Position numbers and translations under genes: made by a program. This document shows, piece after piece, positions 52,748-60,942 of a stretch of DNA of 64,000 nt; the stretch's first letter is position 1; each line of letters starts with the position of its first letter. Under the pieces are notes generated by a model that worked only from the letters and a program-made list of their open reading frames with translations, ran no database searches and had not been told where the DNA came from. Source of the stretch: JAVXTH01 sp036642795 (GTDB lineage: Bacteria > Bacillota_I > Bacilli_A > Erysipelotrichales > Erysipelotrichaceae); the NCBI GenBank assembly GCA_036642795.1, contig JAVXTH010000004.1, positions 1-64,000 on the forward strand. The letters run 5' to 3'.

Positions 52748-53749
52748 ATGAAAGCTGTCGTTATTGGTAGTGGTAGTTGGGGTAGTGGATTAGCACAAGT
52801 CTTAGCGGATAATAAAGTTGATATTACCGTTTGGGGCCAAGATGCGAATGAAATACATGATATTGCTTACAATCATCGTAATGAGAAGTTTTTTCCTAAT
52901 ATTGAATTAAATCCTAACATTAAAGCAACCCTTGATGTTTCGGTAGTGAAAGATGCTGATGTTATTGTTTTATCGGTACCGACGATTGCGATTGAAAATG
53001 TTTGCCAAAAAATTCGTGAACACATTACTAAAAAAGTCATTATTGTAAATACAAGCAAAGGCTTTCATCCTGAGACAAACGAAAGAATGTCTTGTGTGAT
53101 TCGTGAGAATATTCCTAGTAATATCTTAAGCAGTGTTGTATCGTTAATCGGTCCAAGTCATGCTGAAGAAGTTGTGATTCGAATGTTAACAACCATTTGT
53201 GCTGTTTCAATTAATCCTCACGATGCGAAAATAATTCAACATTTATTCTCAAACTCCTATTTACGGGTTTATCGTGGTGATGATGAAATCGGAAGTGAAA
53301 TTGGCGTTGCCATTAAAAATGCGATTGCCGTTGCGAGTGGTGTCTTAGCTGGTATTGGCTATGGTGATAATACCAAAGCTGCCTTAATAACACGTGGACT
53401 TACCGAAATGATTCGCTTTGGAACTGCAATGGGAGGCCGCTTTGAAACCTTTATGGGCTTAACTGGCATTGGTGATTTAATTGTTACTTGTACCAGTATT
53501 CATTCACGTAATTTCCAGGCTGGCTTTGAAATTGGTAAAGCAAATAGCGCAAAAGCCTTTTGGGATAACAATACAAAAACCGTTGAAGGCGTTAGAACTG
53601 CGAAAGTCATTCATATTATTGCGAAAGAAAAACACATTGATATGCCTATTATTGATGAGATTTACAAAGTATTATATGAAGGAAAAGAACCGATTGCTTC
53701 CGCAAATGATTTGATGAAGAGAGAACTAAAAGAAGAAATGAATCTATAG
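52748..53749 (+). CDS. gpsA: glycerol-3-phosphate dehydrogenase [NAD(P)+]
   Basis: Reduces dihydroxyacetone phosphate to sn-glycerol 3-phosphate for phospholipids. 333 residues: GSGSWGSGLAQVLADN nucleotide loop, SVPTIAIENV, GPSHAEEV, catalytic Lys in GVAIKNAIAVASG, and GLTGIGDLIVTCTS with SRN. Follows der as in Bacillus. Confidence 0.97.
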   Translation: MKAVVIGSGSWGSGLAQVLADNKVDITVWGQDANEIHDIAYNHRNEKFFPNIELNPNIKATLDVSVVKDADVIVLSVPTIAIENVCQKIREHITKKVIIVNTSKGFHPETNERMSCVIRENIPSNILSSVVSLIGPSHAEEVVIRMLTTICAVSINPHDAKIIQHLFSNSYLRVYRGDDEIGSEIGVAIKNAIAVASGVLAGIGYGDNTKAALITRGLTEMIRFGTAMGGRFETFMGLTGIGDLIVTCTSIHSRNFQAGFEIGKANSAKAFWDNNTKTVEGVRTAKVIHIIAKEKHIDMPIIDEIYKVLYEGKEPIASANDLMKRELKEEMNL

Positions 53750-53759
53750 ATTATCAATC

Positions 53760-53801
53760 AAGAAGAAGACATAATTAATGAATTTGTTTTCTTCTTTTTT
53801 T
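53760..53801 (+). terminator. intrinsic terminator of cmk-der-gpsA
   Basis: AAGAAGAAGAC / GTTTTCTTCTT (53760-53770 with 53786-53796), 15-base loop, T-run. Confidence 0.75.
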
Positions 53802-53834
53802 CGTTTATCAAACATAGATATTTAGCTTATATCA

Positions 53835-53843
53835 TGTTATAAT
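53835..53843 (+). promoter_or_regulatory. extended -10 promoter of prfC
   Basis: TGTTATAAT, 45 bases before prfC; the leader holds three ACGT repeats (53850-53870) of unknown meaning. Confidence 0.5.
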
Positions 53844-53887
53844 GTAGAACGTCAACGTGTTATAAACGTAGAAAGGATGTTATTTAT

Positions 53888-55477
53888 ATGGATTTTAAAA
53901 CCGAAATAAAGCGCAGAAGAACCTTTGCAATCATTTCACATCCAGATGCTGGTAAAACAACGTTAACGGAAAAACTTTTATTGTATGGAGGAGCTATTTT
54001 ATCCGCCGGATCTGTAAAAGGTAAGAAATCAAGTAAACATGCTGTATCCGATTGGATGGAAATTGAAAAGCAACGTGGAATTTCTGTTACAAGTAGTGTG
54101 ATGCAGTTTCAATATGATAATTTTTGTATCAATATTTTAGATACACCAGGTCACCAAGACTTTAGTGAAGATACTTACCGAACTTTAATGGCTGCGGATT
54201 CTGCTGTTATGGTAATTGATGCATCCAAAGGGGTTGAAACACAAACAAAGAAATTATTTAAAGTTTGTTTATTACGTAAAATACCGGTCTTTACTTTTAT
54301 TAATAAAATGGATCGGGCCGCAATGGATCCATTTAAATTATTAGAACACATTGAATCAGAATTAGGAATTGTTACTTATCCTATGAATTGGCCAATTGGT
54401 TCAGGTAAAGACTTTAAAGGCGTATTTGAAAGAGATCATAAACGTATTATTACGTTTAATGGTGGAAATCATGGCCAAAAAGAAGTAGATGTAATCGAAG
54501 GGGAATTAGATGACCCTAAATTCAGTGATATTTTAGGTGAAGACTTTTATGCACAACTTAAAGAAGATGTTGAATTATTAGATGGTGCTAGTAGTGAATA
54601 CGATAGTGAAGAAGTTCAACAAGGAATGTTAACACCGGTATTCTTTGGATCTGCATTAACTAATTTTGGCGTTGAACCTTTCTTAGAACATTTTCTTACG
54701 ATGACAAGTTCACCTTTGCCAAGAATTGGAAGTAATGGTGAAATTGATCCTTTGAAGGATGAATTCACTGCATTTGTCTTTAAAATACAAGCAAATATGA
54801 ATAAAGCTCATCGAGACCGGATTGCCTTTATGCGTATTTGTTCAGGAAAATATACAAAAGGAATGGAAGTTTATCATGTAGAAGGGAATCGCAAAATCAA
54901 ATTATCACAACCTCAGCAATTTATGGCTGAGAATCGTGAAATTGTTGAAGAAGCATTTGCTGGTGATGTCATTGGCGTATTTGATCCCGGTATTTTCTCA
55001 ATTGGAGATACGTTATGTGATGTTAATCATGTATTTACTTTCGCAAGTATTCCAACCTTTGCTCCTGAACACTTTGCTAGAGTGCAACAAATTGACACAA
55101 TGAAGCGAAAACAATTTCTAAAGGGAATTACTCAAATTGCTCAAGAAGGTGCAATTCAAGTCTTTCAAGAGATTAATATTGGGATGGAAGAAATTATCGT
55201 TGGTGGTGTTGGTGTACTACAATTTGATGTCTTAAAACAAAGACTAAAGAGTGAATATAATGTTGATATTAAATTAGATATCTTACCTTATCAAAGTGTT
55301 CGATGGATTGAAAATGAAGGATTAGACCCAAATACTTTAAATCTTACTTCAGAATCAAAAAGAGTAAAAGATTTAAAAGATCGTTATTTAATTATCTTTG
55401 CGAATAACTGGGGAATTAAATGGGCATTAGAACAAAACAAAGGTCTTATTTTATCTGAAGTAGGAACCATCAAATAG
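53888..55477 (+). CDS. prfC: peptide chain release factor 3
   Basis: GTPase that recycles RF1/RF2 from the ribosome. 529 residues: P-loop SHPDAGKTTL, switch region MEIEKQRGISVTSSVMQF (RF3-specific), DTPGHQDF, NKMD, then domains II and III. GAAAGGATGTTATTT site. Single gene. Confidence 0.96.
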   Translation: MDFKTEIKRRRTFAIISHPDAGKTTLTEKLLLYGGAILSAGSVKGKKSSKHAVSDWMEIEKQRGISVTSSVMQFQYDNFCINILDTPGHQDFSEDTYRTLMAADSAVMVIDASKGVETQTKKLFKVCLLRKIPVFTFINKMDRAAMDPFKLLEHIESELGIVTYPMNWPIGSGKDFKGVFERDHKRIITFNGGNHGQKEVDVIEGELDDPKFSDILGEDFYAQLKEDVELLDGASSEYDSEEVQQGMLTPVFFGSALTNFGVEPFLEHFLTMTSSPLPRIGSNGEIDPLKDEFTAFVFKIQANMNKAHRDRIAFMRICSGKYTKGMEVYHVEGNRKIKLSQPQQFMAENREIVEEAFAGDVIGVFDPGIFSIGDTLCDVNHVFTFASIPTFAPEHFARVQQIDTMKRKQFLKGITQIAQEGAIQVFQEINIGMEEIIVGGVGVLQFDVLKQRLKSEYNVDIKLDILPYQSVRWIENEGLDPNTLNLTSESKRVKDLKDRYLIIFANNWGIKWALEQNKGLILSEVGTIK

Positions 55478-55484
55478 TAAAATG

Positions 55485-55516
55485 AAAAGTAGCAATTAAG
55501 ATTGCTACTTTTTTTT
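55485..55516. terminator. bidirectional terminator between prfC and xpt
   Basis: Perfect 12-base stem AAAAGTAGCAAT / ATTGCTACTTTT, loop TAAG, T-run on the plus side. Confidence 0.88.
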
Positions 55517-56084
55517 AACGAAACGTAATACCATTTTCATCGATTTTATCAATAACAGCTAAAGATTGATAAGGATAACCATCCTTTCTAAGCTTATCTC
55601 CGCCTTTTTGAAACCCTTTCTCAATGATTGAGCAACAACCGCAAAGCTTTACATTTGCGTCTTCACAAAGCCCTATAAGCCCATACATGGCTTCTCCTGT
55701 AGCCATAAAATCATCAAGGATTAAAACGCGATCTTGTTCATTTAAATAACGCTTTGAAATCGTCGCATAATAACGTGTTTTCTTTGTGTAACTAAATACT
55801 TCTCTTTGGTAAATATCCTCATCTTGATTCGCTGCTTTCTTCTTCGCAAAGACAACTGGAATATTATTAAAGTACTGTGCCGTAATCGCTGCGATGGCAA
55901 TGCCACTTGCCTCAATTGTAACTATTTTATTAATGTTAGATTCTTTAAATCGTTCATATATTTCTTTGGCAATCGCTTGTAATAGGGTAATATCAAGTTG
56001 ATGATTTAAAAAACTATCTACTTGTACAATATTTCCATCTTTAATTAATCCATCTTGCATAATTCGCTTTTTTAATTGTTCCAT
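55515..56084 (-). CDS. xpt: xanthine phosphoribosyltransferase
   Basis: Purine salvage: xanthine to XMP. 189 residues; PRPP-binding loop VLILDDFMATGEAMYGLI, IVTIEASGIAIAAITAQYF, and PVVFAKK. Minus strand; start ATG 56084, with TTG 56087 adjacent. Unlike Bacillus xpt, no purine riboswitch is visible in the 160 bases upstream, and no permease gene follows. Confidence 0.95.
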   Translation of the reverse strand: MEQLKKRIMQDGLIKDGNIVQVDSFLNHQLDITLLQAIAKEIYERFKESNINKIVTIEASGIAIAAITAQYFNNIPVVFAKKKAANQDEDIYQREVFSYTKKTRYYATISKRYLNEQDRVLILDDFMATGEAMYGLIGLCEDANVKLCGCCSIIEKGFQKGGDKLRKDGYPYQSLAVIDKIDENGITFR

Positions 56085-56113
56085 CAAATTACCAACTTTC
56101 TTATTTCTCTCTT

Positions 56114-56142
56114 ATCATAATCGTATTTCATAATAATTTCAA
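56114..56142 (-). promoter_or_regulatory. SigA promoter of xpt
   Basis: Minus strand TTGAAA (56142-56137), 17 bases, TATGAT (56119-56114). Confidence 0.65.
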
Positions 56143-56189
56143 TCTTTACGTTTGAAGATTTGTTTTAATTATCAAATAAATTAATCTTG

Positions 56190-56218
56190 TTCTATTCCTT
56201 TTGATACTTTCATAAATT
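56190..56218 (+). promoter_or_regulatory. candidate SigE promoter of spoIVA
   Basis: TTCTATT (56190-56196), 14 bases, CATAAATT (56211-56218), -10 fits CATAnnnT; spoIVA is SigE-dependent in Bacillus. It lies only 26 bases before the start. Confidence 0.45.
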
Positions 56219-56243
56219 AAGAGTGAATAAGGGAGGATTTCAA

Positions 56244-57722
56244 ATGAACACCACGGATATTTTGAAAAATATAGCACAGAGAACAGGTGGAGATATATAC
56301 TTAGGGATTGTCGGTCCAGTTAGAGTAGGTAAGTCAACCTTCATAAAAGGATTTATGGAAAAAGTAGTAATTCCACATGTTGTAGATGAGTATGAAAAAG
56401 CACGTATGATCGATGAATTACCACAAGCAGGCGTTGGTAAAACAATCATGACAACGGAACCAAAATTTGTTCCAGCTAATGCCGCAAATATTGAATTTGA
56501 AGATGGCTTTAAAGTTAATGTTCGTTTAGTAGACTGCGTCGGTTACGTGATCCCTGAAGCAAAAGGATATAAAGATGAAAATGGCATGCGGATGGTTCGA
56601 ACTCCTTGGTTCGATGATCCAATTCCTTTTAATGAAGCCGCTAAAACCGGTACCCAAAAAGTCATTCAAGATCATTCTACCATCGGTATTGTAATTACGA
56701 CCGATGGGAGTGTTACCGACCTAACGCGCGATGCTTATATTGATGCGGAAGGAGAAGTAATTGATGAGTTAAAACGCATTGGAAAGCCCTTTATCGTCAT
56801 TTTAAACACGGCAAACCCAAATAGTATCCAAGCAAAGACAATCATTGATAAACTAAGTGAAAAATATGAAGTTCCGATATTAGGTATTTCAGTCGCAAAT
56901 ATGAGTGAGAATAATATATATGATATTTTAAGAGAAGCTTTATATGAATTCCCAGTATCACAAATTAATATTAATATGCCCGATTGGATTGCTGTATTAG
57001 ATGAGGATCATTGGATGAAAAAGAGCTTTAATGAAACCATTCAAGAGAGTATGTCTAGTGTTGAACGTTTAAGAGAAGTTGAGAATATAACGGAAGTATT
57101 AAATACAAATGAATATATCGAAAGCAGTAATATCGCAACCATTGATACAGGGGCAGGAATTGTAAATGTAGATATTGTTGTCAAAAATGGACTTTATAAT
57201 GAAATATTAAAAGAGATCATTGGAATTGAAATTAATAATAAAGCGGAACTAGTTTCTTTGATGCAAGATTATGCAAAGGCGAAAAAAGAATATGATGCAA
57301 TTTCATCTGCATTAAAGATGGTGAAACAAACTGGTTATGGTTTTGCCAGTGCATCGCTTCAAGATATTGCATTATCAAAACCAGAAATTATCAAACAAGG
57401 AAATCGTTATGGGGTGATGTTAAAAGCAATTGCACCAAGCATTCATATGATTAAAGTCGATGTTGAAAGTTGTTTTGAGCCGATTATTGGAAGCAAAGAA
57501 CAAAGTGAAGAACTGATTCATTATTTATTAAGAGATGCGGGAACGAATGAATTAAGTATTTGGGAATCAGATATTTTCGGAAGAAAATTATCGGATCTAA
57601 TTCAAGATGGTTTGAATGCGAAATTATCCATGATTCCGGAAGCTGCAAGAGTTCGTTTACAAGATATATTGACTAAACTAGTTAATAAAGGGAAGGGAAA
57701 TGTAATTGCGATTGTACTTTAA
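56244..57722 (+). CDS. spoIVA: stage IV sporulation protein A
   Basis: Mother-cell ATPase that polymerises on the forespore surface as the basement layer of the coat. 492 residues, the same length as Bacillus SpoIVA: Walker A GPVRVGKSTF, VDCVGYVIPEAKGY, then the long middle and C-terminal anchoring region (ending KGNVIAIVL). ATG 56244 after GGGAGGATTTCAA; GTG 56223 adds seven unrelated residues. No terminator recognised after it. Confidence 0.97.
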   Translation: MNTTDILKNIAQRTGGDIYLGIVGPVRVGKSTFIKGFMEKVVIPHVVDEYEKARMIDELPQAGVGKTIMTTEPKFVPANAANIEFEDGFKVNVRLVDCVGYVIPEAKGYKDENGMRMVRTPWFDDPIPFNEAAKTGTQKVIQDHSTIGIVITTDGSVTDLTRDAYIDAEGEVIDELKRIGKPFIVILNTANPNSIQAKTIIDKLSEKYEVPILGISVANMSENNIYDILREALYEFPVSQININMPDWIAVLDEDHWMKKSFNETIQESMSSVERLREVENITEVLNTNEYIESSNIATIDTGAGIVNVDIVVKNGLYNEILKEIIGIEINNKAELVSLMQDYAKAKKEYDAISSALKMVKQTGYGFASASLQDIALSKPEIIKQGNRYGVMLKAIAPSIHMIKVDVESCFEPIIGSKEQSEELIHYLLRDAGTNELSIWESDIFGRKLSDLIQDGLNAKLSMIPEAARVRLQDILTKLVNKGKGNVIAIVL

Positions 57723-57850
57723 TCCACAATTTATGTAGTAAAATATTAGAACAATTGAATCATTTTTTGGTCGATTTATGAGAAACTTAATAAAAATACT
57801 AATATTTAACGTAAAAAGTACAAAATATCCGTTTAACACTAATAAATATG

Positions 57851-57879
57851 TTGAAATATATTCTCTACAATGTTATTAT
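57851..57879 (+). promoter_or_regulatory. SigA promoter of hup
   Basis: TTGAAA (57851-57856), 17 bases, TATTAT (57874-57879) preceded by TGT. Confidence 0.7.
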
Positions 57880-57903
57880 ATACCTATGTTGGAGGTATTT
57901 AAT

Positions 57904-58188
57904 ATGACAGAAATTTTGAATAAAAAGGCATTAGTAGAAGTACTAGCTGAAAAGCTTGAAATGACGAAAAAAGATGCTACAGTAGCCGTAGAAACCGTTT
58001 TTGCGGAAATCACAAGTACTCTTGCAAAAGAAGGAAAAGTTGATATTTCAGGTTTTGGTAAATTTGAAGTTAAGCATCGTCCTGCTCGTCAAGGTATTAA
58101 CCCAGCTACAAAACAACCGCTTTCAATTCCTGCTAGTAAAGCTCCAGGATTCAAAGCAGCTAAAGCTCTAAAAGAAGCAGTAAAATAA
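57904..58188 (+). CDS. hup: DNA-binding protein HU
   Basis: Nucleoid histone-like protein. 94 residues from ATG 57904 (TTGGAGGTATTTAAT): NKKALVEVLAEKLEMTKKDA, VDISGFGKFEVKHRPARQGINPATK, and the proline arm. Family length and start are clear; an upstream in-frame extension to 57778 is promoter sequence. Confidence 0.97.
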   Translation: MTEILNKKALVEVLAEKLEMTKKDATVAVETVFAEITSTLAKEGKVDISGFGKFEVKHRPARQGINPATKQPLSIPASKAPGFKAAKALKEAVK

Positions 58189-58202
58189 GCATTAGATTTT
58201 AT

Positions 58203-58233
58203 AAGTAGCGTTGAAAAACGCTTCTTTTTTTTT
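58203..58233 (+). terminator. intrinsic terminator of hup
   Basis: AAGTAGCGTT / AACGCTTCTT with one T-T mismatch, 4-base loop, nine T. Confidence 0.85.
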
Positions 58234-58288
58234 AGAAAAAAAGGATTTTACTAAATATTCGCTTATATCATTATAAGGGGGTATTGAA

Positions 58289-59773
58289 ATGAAAATAATG
58301 TTTCACTTTTGTATTACTTTTCTATTTTGCTTCTTACTTATTTCAATTCAAGATATACATGCTACAACAAAAGAAGAAATGCCTTATGAAATAAATCAAA
58401 TTACAGCCACAAGCAATGGATTTGAATTAAGTGGGTGGGGGATTATTACAAACAATCAGCACTTTTTAGATGCTTCTACTCATTCCTATCGAATTATTCT
58501 AACCAGCAACCAAGAACAACTTTTTTTCAAAGCAAATATGCAAGCTCAAAATCAAAGTGAATTAATGCAAGTATTAGGGACACGTAAATGCGGATTAAAT
58601 GAATATGGTCAAGTTTCGAACACTTGTTGGTATGATTACATCAATGTAGGATTTAAAACATTGATTCCTTATCAACAATTAAAAATGGATCAAGAATACA
58701 CCGTTTCACTTGAAATAACAGCTAAAAAAACGAATACAGTAAAGCGCATTAATTTATATTATCCAACCGAATTACCAATTACTCATATTAATGATATTTA
58801 TGAGTATCGAGCCATTTCTTCATTAGAAGATACCTCTTTAATCGTTAGCTATTTTGATGTATTTGTAAGACCAAAACCAGCTATAAAAAAGAGCTTTTAT
58901 CGTACCAGAAATGTATGTAGTGTCTCTTATGGAAATTTACTATATTTTAAATCTAATACACTCTATAACAACATCTATGAAAAGCAACTTATAAAAGGTA
59001 CTACTTATTATCGATTAGCTGGAAATGAGGCAGATTGTGAACGAAATCATCGTGTAATTAAAGAGGGAAGTCATATTACACCAGCCTGGATAGCTAGTTC
59101 CTTCGTCGATTATAATGGTAAGCCATTAACTATTAAAACCTTTCTAAACAATCAGCCACCAGCCTTAAAAATCAGTCAAAACCCAACCATAACATTAGAT
59201 AATGTCGCATTATTCAATCCATTTCAATATGTAAGTGCTTATGACAAAGAAGATGGAGATTTAACGGATAAAATAGTAAAAATAAGTGGGCAAGTGATTG
59301 AAACGGTAGGGAGTTATGAACTTATATTCAAAGTTAGCGATAAAAATGGCTTAAGTGATCAAAAATCAATGATCGTAAATGTAAAAGAAAATCCAAATAC
59401 ACCTCCATGGATTGAGGCCTACGATAAGATAATTCATCAATATGTACCATTTGATTATCTAAAAGATATCATTGGTGGAGATAAAGAAGATGGTGATTTA
59501 TCTCATCGAATTACTTATACTGGAGAAGTTGATGTTGAAAAGCTAGGCGATTACCAAGTTCATTATCAAGTCAAAGATAGTAAACACATGGTTGCTGATA
59601 AAACAATAAATATTAAAGTTATAAAGAACCCACGAGAAATTATTCGTTACATCGATAAGAATTATCCGTGGTATAAAGAAAAGATACCAGTCAACTGGAA
59701 GAAGAAGTATGACAAATTATTAGATCAATTGGAAAAGGAAAGAACCATCCTCACTCTAGATATAGACTCATAG
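58289..59773 (+). CDS. secreted protein with two DUF5011/Ig-like domains
   Basis: 494 residues, exported (signal about 1-26, FHFCITFLFCFLLISIQDIHA). Residues about 33-300 are a unique region with repeated aromatic and beta-type strands and several Cys (RKCGLNEYG, NTCWYDY, RNVCSVSYG, ADCERN). Two domains of the bacterial Ig-like DUF5011 type follow: about 313-367 (YDKEDGDLTDKIV, VGSYELIFKVSDKNGLSD) and about 385-450 (GDKEDGDLSHRIT, LGDYQVHYQVKDS), and a charged tail. No LPXTG or other anchor. Function unknown; probably cell-surface or matrix. ATAAGGGGGTATTGAA site. Confidence 0.75.
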   Translation: MKIMFHFCITFLFCFLLISIQDIHATTKEEMPYEINQITATSNGFELSGWGIITNNQHFLDASTHSYRIILTSNQEQLFFKANMQAQNQSELMQVLGTRKCGLNEYGQVSNTCWYDYINVGFKTLIPYQQLKMDQEYTVSLEITAKKTNTVKRINLYYPTELPITHINDIYEYRAISSLEDTSLIVSYFDVFVRPKPAIKKSFYRTRNVCSVSYGNLLYFKSNTLYNNIYEKQLIKGTTYYRLAGNEADCERNHRVIKEGSHITPAWIASSFVDYNGKPLTIKTFLNNQPPALKISQNPTITLDNVALFNPFQYVSAYDKEDGDLTDKIVKISGQVIETVGSYELIFKVSDKNGLSDQKSMIVNVKENPNTPPWIEAYDKIIHQYVPFDYLKDIIGGDKEDGDLSHRITYTGEVDVEKLGDYQVHYQVKDSKHMVADKTINIKVIKNPREIIRYIDKNYPWYKEKIPVNWKKKYDKLLDQLEKERTILTLDIDS

Positions 59774-59832
59774 CCTATATCTTCACAATACACTACTTCG
59801 CATAATGTTAATTATGTAAGATTTATATTGGA

Positions 59833-59879
59833 TAATTATTAAGCTTTTATCGTAATTGAAAGATTTAGCTTAATTATTA
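59833..59879. repeat. imperfect AT-rich inverted repeat
   Basis: TAATTATTAAGC (59833-59844) and GCTTAATTATTA (59868-59879), 10 of 12 complementary, 23-base loop. In the 471-base gap 59774-60244 that has no gene; low information because of its AT content. Confidence 0.3.
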
Positions 59880-59974
59880 CTTTAAATATGCTTATCACTT
59901 ACCTTACTGATAACTATATGGATTTGAACTGCTTTTACTCTATCTTTGATCCATATTGTTTAATAACAGCCTTC

Positions 59975-60030
59975 GTGAGAGCAATCGAGATAACGGAATC
60001 AAGGTAATTACCCACCTCGATTGCTCTCAC
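59975..60030. repeat. large stem-loop, perfect 15-base arms
   Basis: GTGAGAGCAATCGAG (59975-59989) pairs exactly with 60016-60030; the 26-base loop contains the palindrome GGTAATTACC (60003-60012). It is more GC-rich than its surroundings, has no T-run, and is not next to a coding end (200 bases after the secreted protein). Nature unknown: structured RNA, protein-binding site or degenerate mobile repeat. Confidence 0.65.
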
Positions 60031-60133
60031 AGTTCCTTATATTTACACTAATTGATATATAACACTGTTATTCAGCTTAATAATGTTTATAATCTACTTT
60101 TGTTTCTTTTATATTCATTTTACTTATCTATTA

Positions 60134-60161
60134 TTGTTTTGCTTTCTTTGTTAAGTATGAT
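60134..60161 (+). promoter_or_regulatory. SigA promoter of the 60245-60846 pair
   Basis: TTGTTT (60134-60139), 16 bases, TATGAT (60156-60161; a second TATGAT overlaps at 60161). Confidence 0.5.
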
Positions 60162-60185
60162 ATGATGTATGAAATTGGTGGTGTC

Positions 60186-60228
60186 TTCAATAAATATAAT
60201 TTTTTGTATCAACTTAATATTTATTGAA
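60186..60228 (+). promoter_or_regulatory. leader hairpin before the small ORF at 60245
   Basis: Perfect 12-base stem TTCAATAAATAT / ATATTTATTGAA with a 19-base T-rich loop, ending 5 bases before the ribosome binding site GGAGG; could modulate translation or stability. Confidence 0.4.
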
Positions 60229-60244
60229 TAAATGGAGGAAAATC

Positions 60245-60433
60245 ATGACAAATTTTATTAAGTTATTATTTTTAAATTGTTCAATATTTAAAATGTCTTA
60301 TTTGTTTAAGCAAATTTATGTAAATTATTTATTTTTTGTTTCAATTGATCCACTTATAATAAGTAATAAATTATATTTATCACATAATTCACTTGAGTTC
60401 CCTTTTCAGCTACAATTTGGTGAAATTTTATGA
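60245..60433 (+). CDS. small hydrophobic ORF (uncertain)
   Basis: 62 residues from an ATG with a good AAATGGAGGAAAATC site, rich in F, L, I, Y and N, no recognised family. Overlaps the next start by 4 bases (ATGA), and that next gene lacks its own ribosome binding site, so this may act as a translated leader coupling to it. Could also be non-coding by chance. Confidence 0.4.
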   Translation: MTNFIKLLFLNCSIFKMSYLFKQIYVNYLFFVSIDPLIISNKLYLSHNSLEFPFQLQFGEIL

Positions 60434-60846
60434 AACATTTAAATAAGAAATATGTCATCTATGGATTCGTTTTAATCATATCCCTGTTATTCAATATGTG
60501 TCTGCTTTTTTATGTTATGCGTGATTCTACTCGCTTTTATATCGGTGGTACTTATGAAACCGGTGATGATCCGAGGAGTATCCAATCGCTATTAATTTCA
60601 GAAGATAGTTATGATAAAGGAAAAAAAACAATGGAAGTATTTATGTATTCAACTGACAGTACGATTGAAAAAGGTACGGCAACAAAATTAAGTGATACTA
60701 TATATAAAATGTCCTTAAAAGGTCATAATAAAAGTTATTATATTATTAGTTATAAGAAAAGAATTGATTTAATTGTTGATGATGAAGTTACAAGTTACAA
60801 AAAAATCGCGAATCATTTGATATTTACCGGTAGTAAGCACGAATAA
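60430..60846 (+). CDS. membrane-anchored hypothetical protein
   Basis: 138 residues, not recognised. Helix at about 10-30 (VIYGFVLIISLLFNMCLLFYV) with positive N-terminus, then an extracytoplasmic beta-rich domain (FYIGGTYETGDDP, KMSLKGHNKSYYIISYKKRIDLIVDD). Looks like a small single-pass surface or lipocalin-like protein but no family can be named. Probably coupled to the ORF before it. Confidence 0.65.
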   Translation: MKHLNKKYVIYGFVLIISLLFNMCLLFYVMRDSTRFYIGGTYETGDDPRSIQSLLISEDSYDKGKKTMEVFMYSTDSTIEKGTATKLSDTIYKMSLKGHNKSYYIISYKKRIDLIVDDEVTSYKKIANHLIFTGSKHE

Positions 60847-60858
60847 TATATATCTATT

Positions 60859-60889
60859 AAACTACATCCTTAATGAAAGGATGTAGTTT
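60859..60889 (+). terminator. terminator of the 60245-60846 pair
   Basis: Perfect 13-base stem AAACTACATCCTT / AAGGATGTAGTTT, 5-base loop, T-rich tail (TTTCTTTG). Confidence 0.7.
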
Positions 60890-60907
60890 CTTTGTTATGC
60901 CATTAAA

Positions 60908-60933
60908 TAAAAAAGACACTCATATAAGTGTCT
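60908..60933 (-). terminator. terminator of mrp
   Basis: AGACACT / AGTGTCT hairpin (60914-60920 with 60927-60933); on the minus strand followed by six T. Confidence 0.75.
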
Positions 60934-60942
60934 AAATTGAAT

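Noticed and set aside
56085..56222. Purine riboswitch upstream of xpt
   Set aside because: On the minus strand no aptamer-like stems or conserved purine-aptamer loops can be found, and the SigA promoter lies only 30-60 bases before the start.
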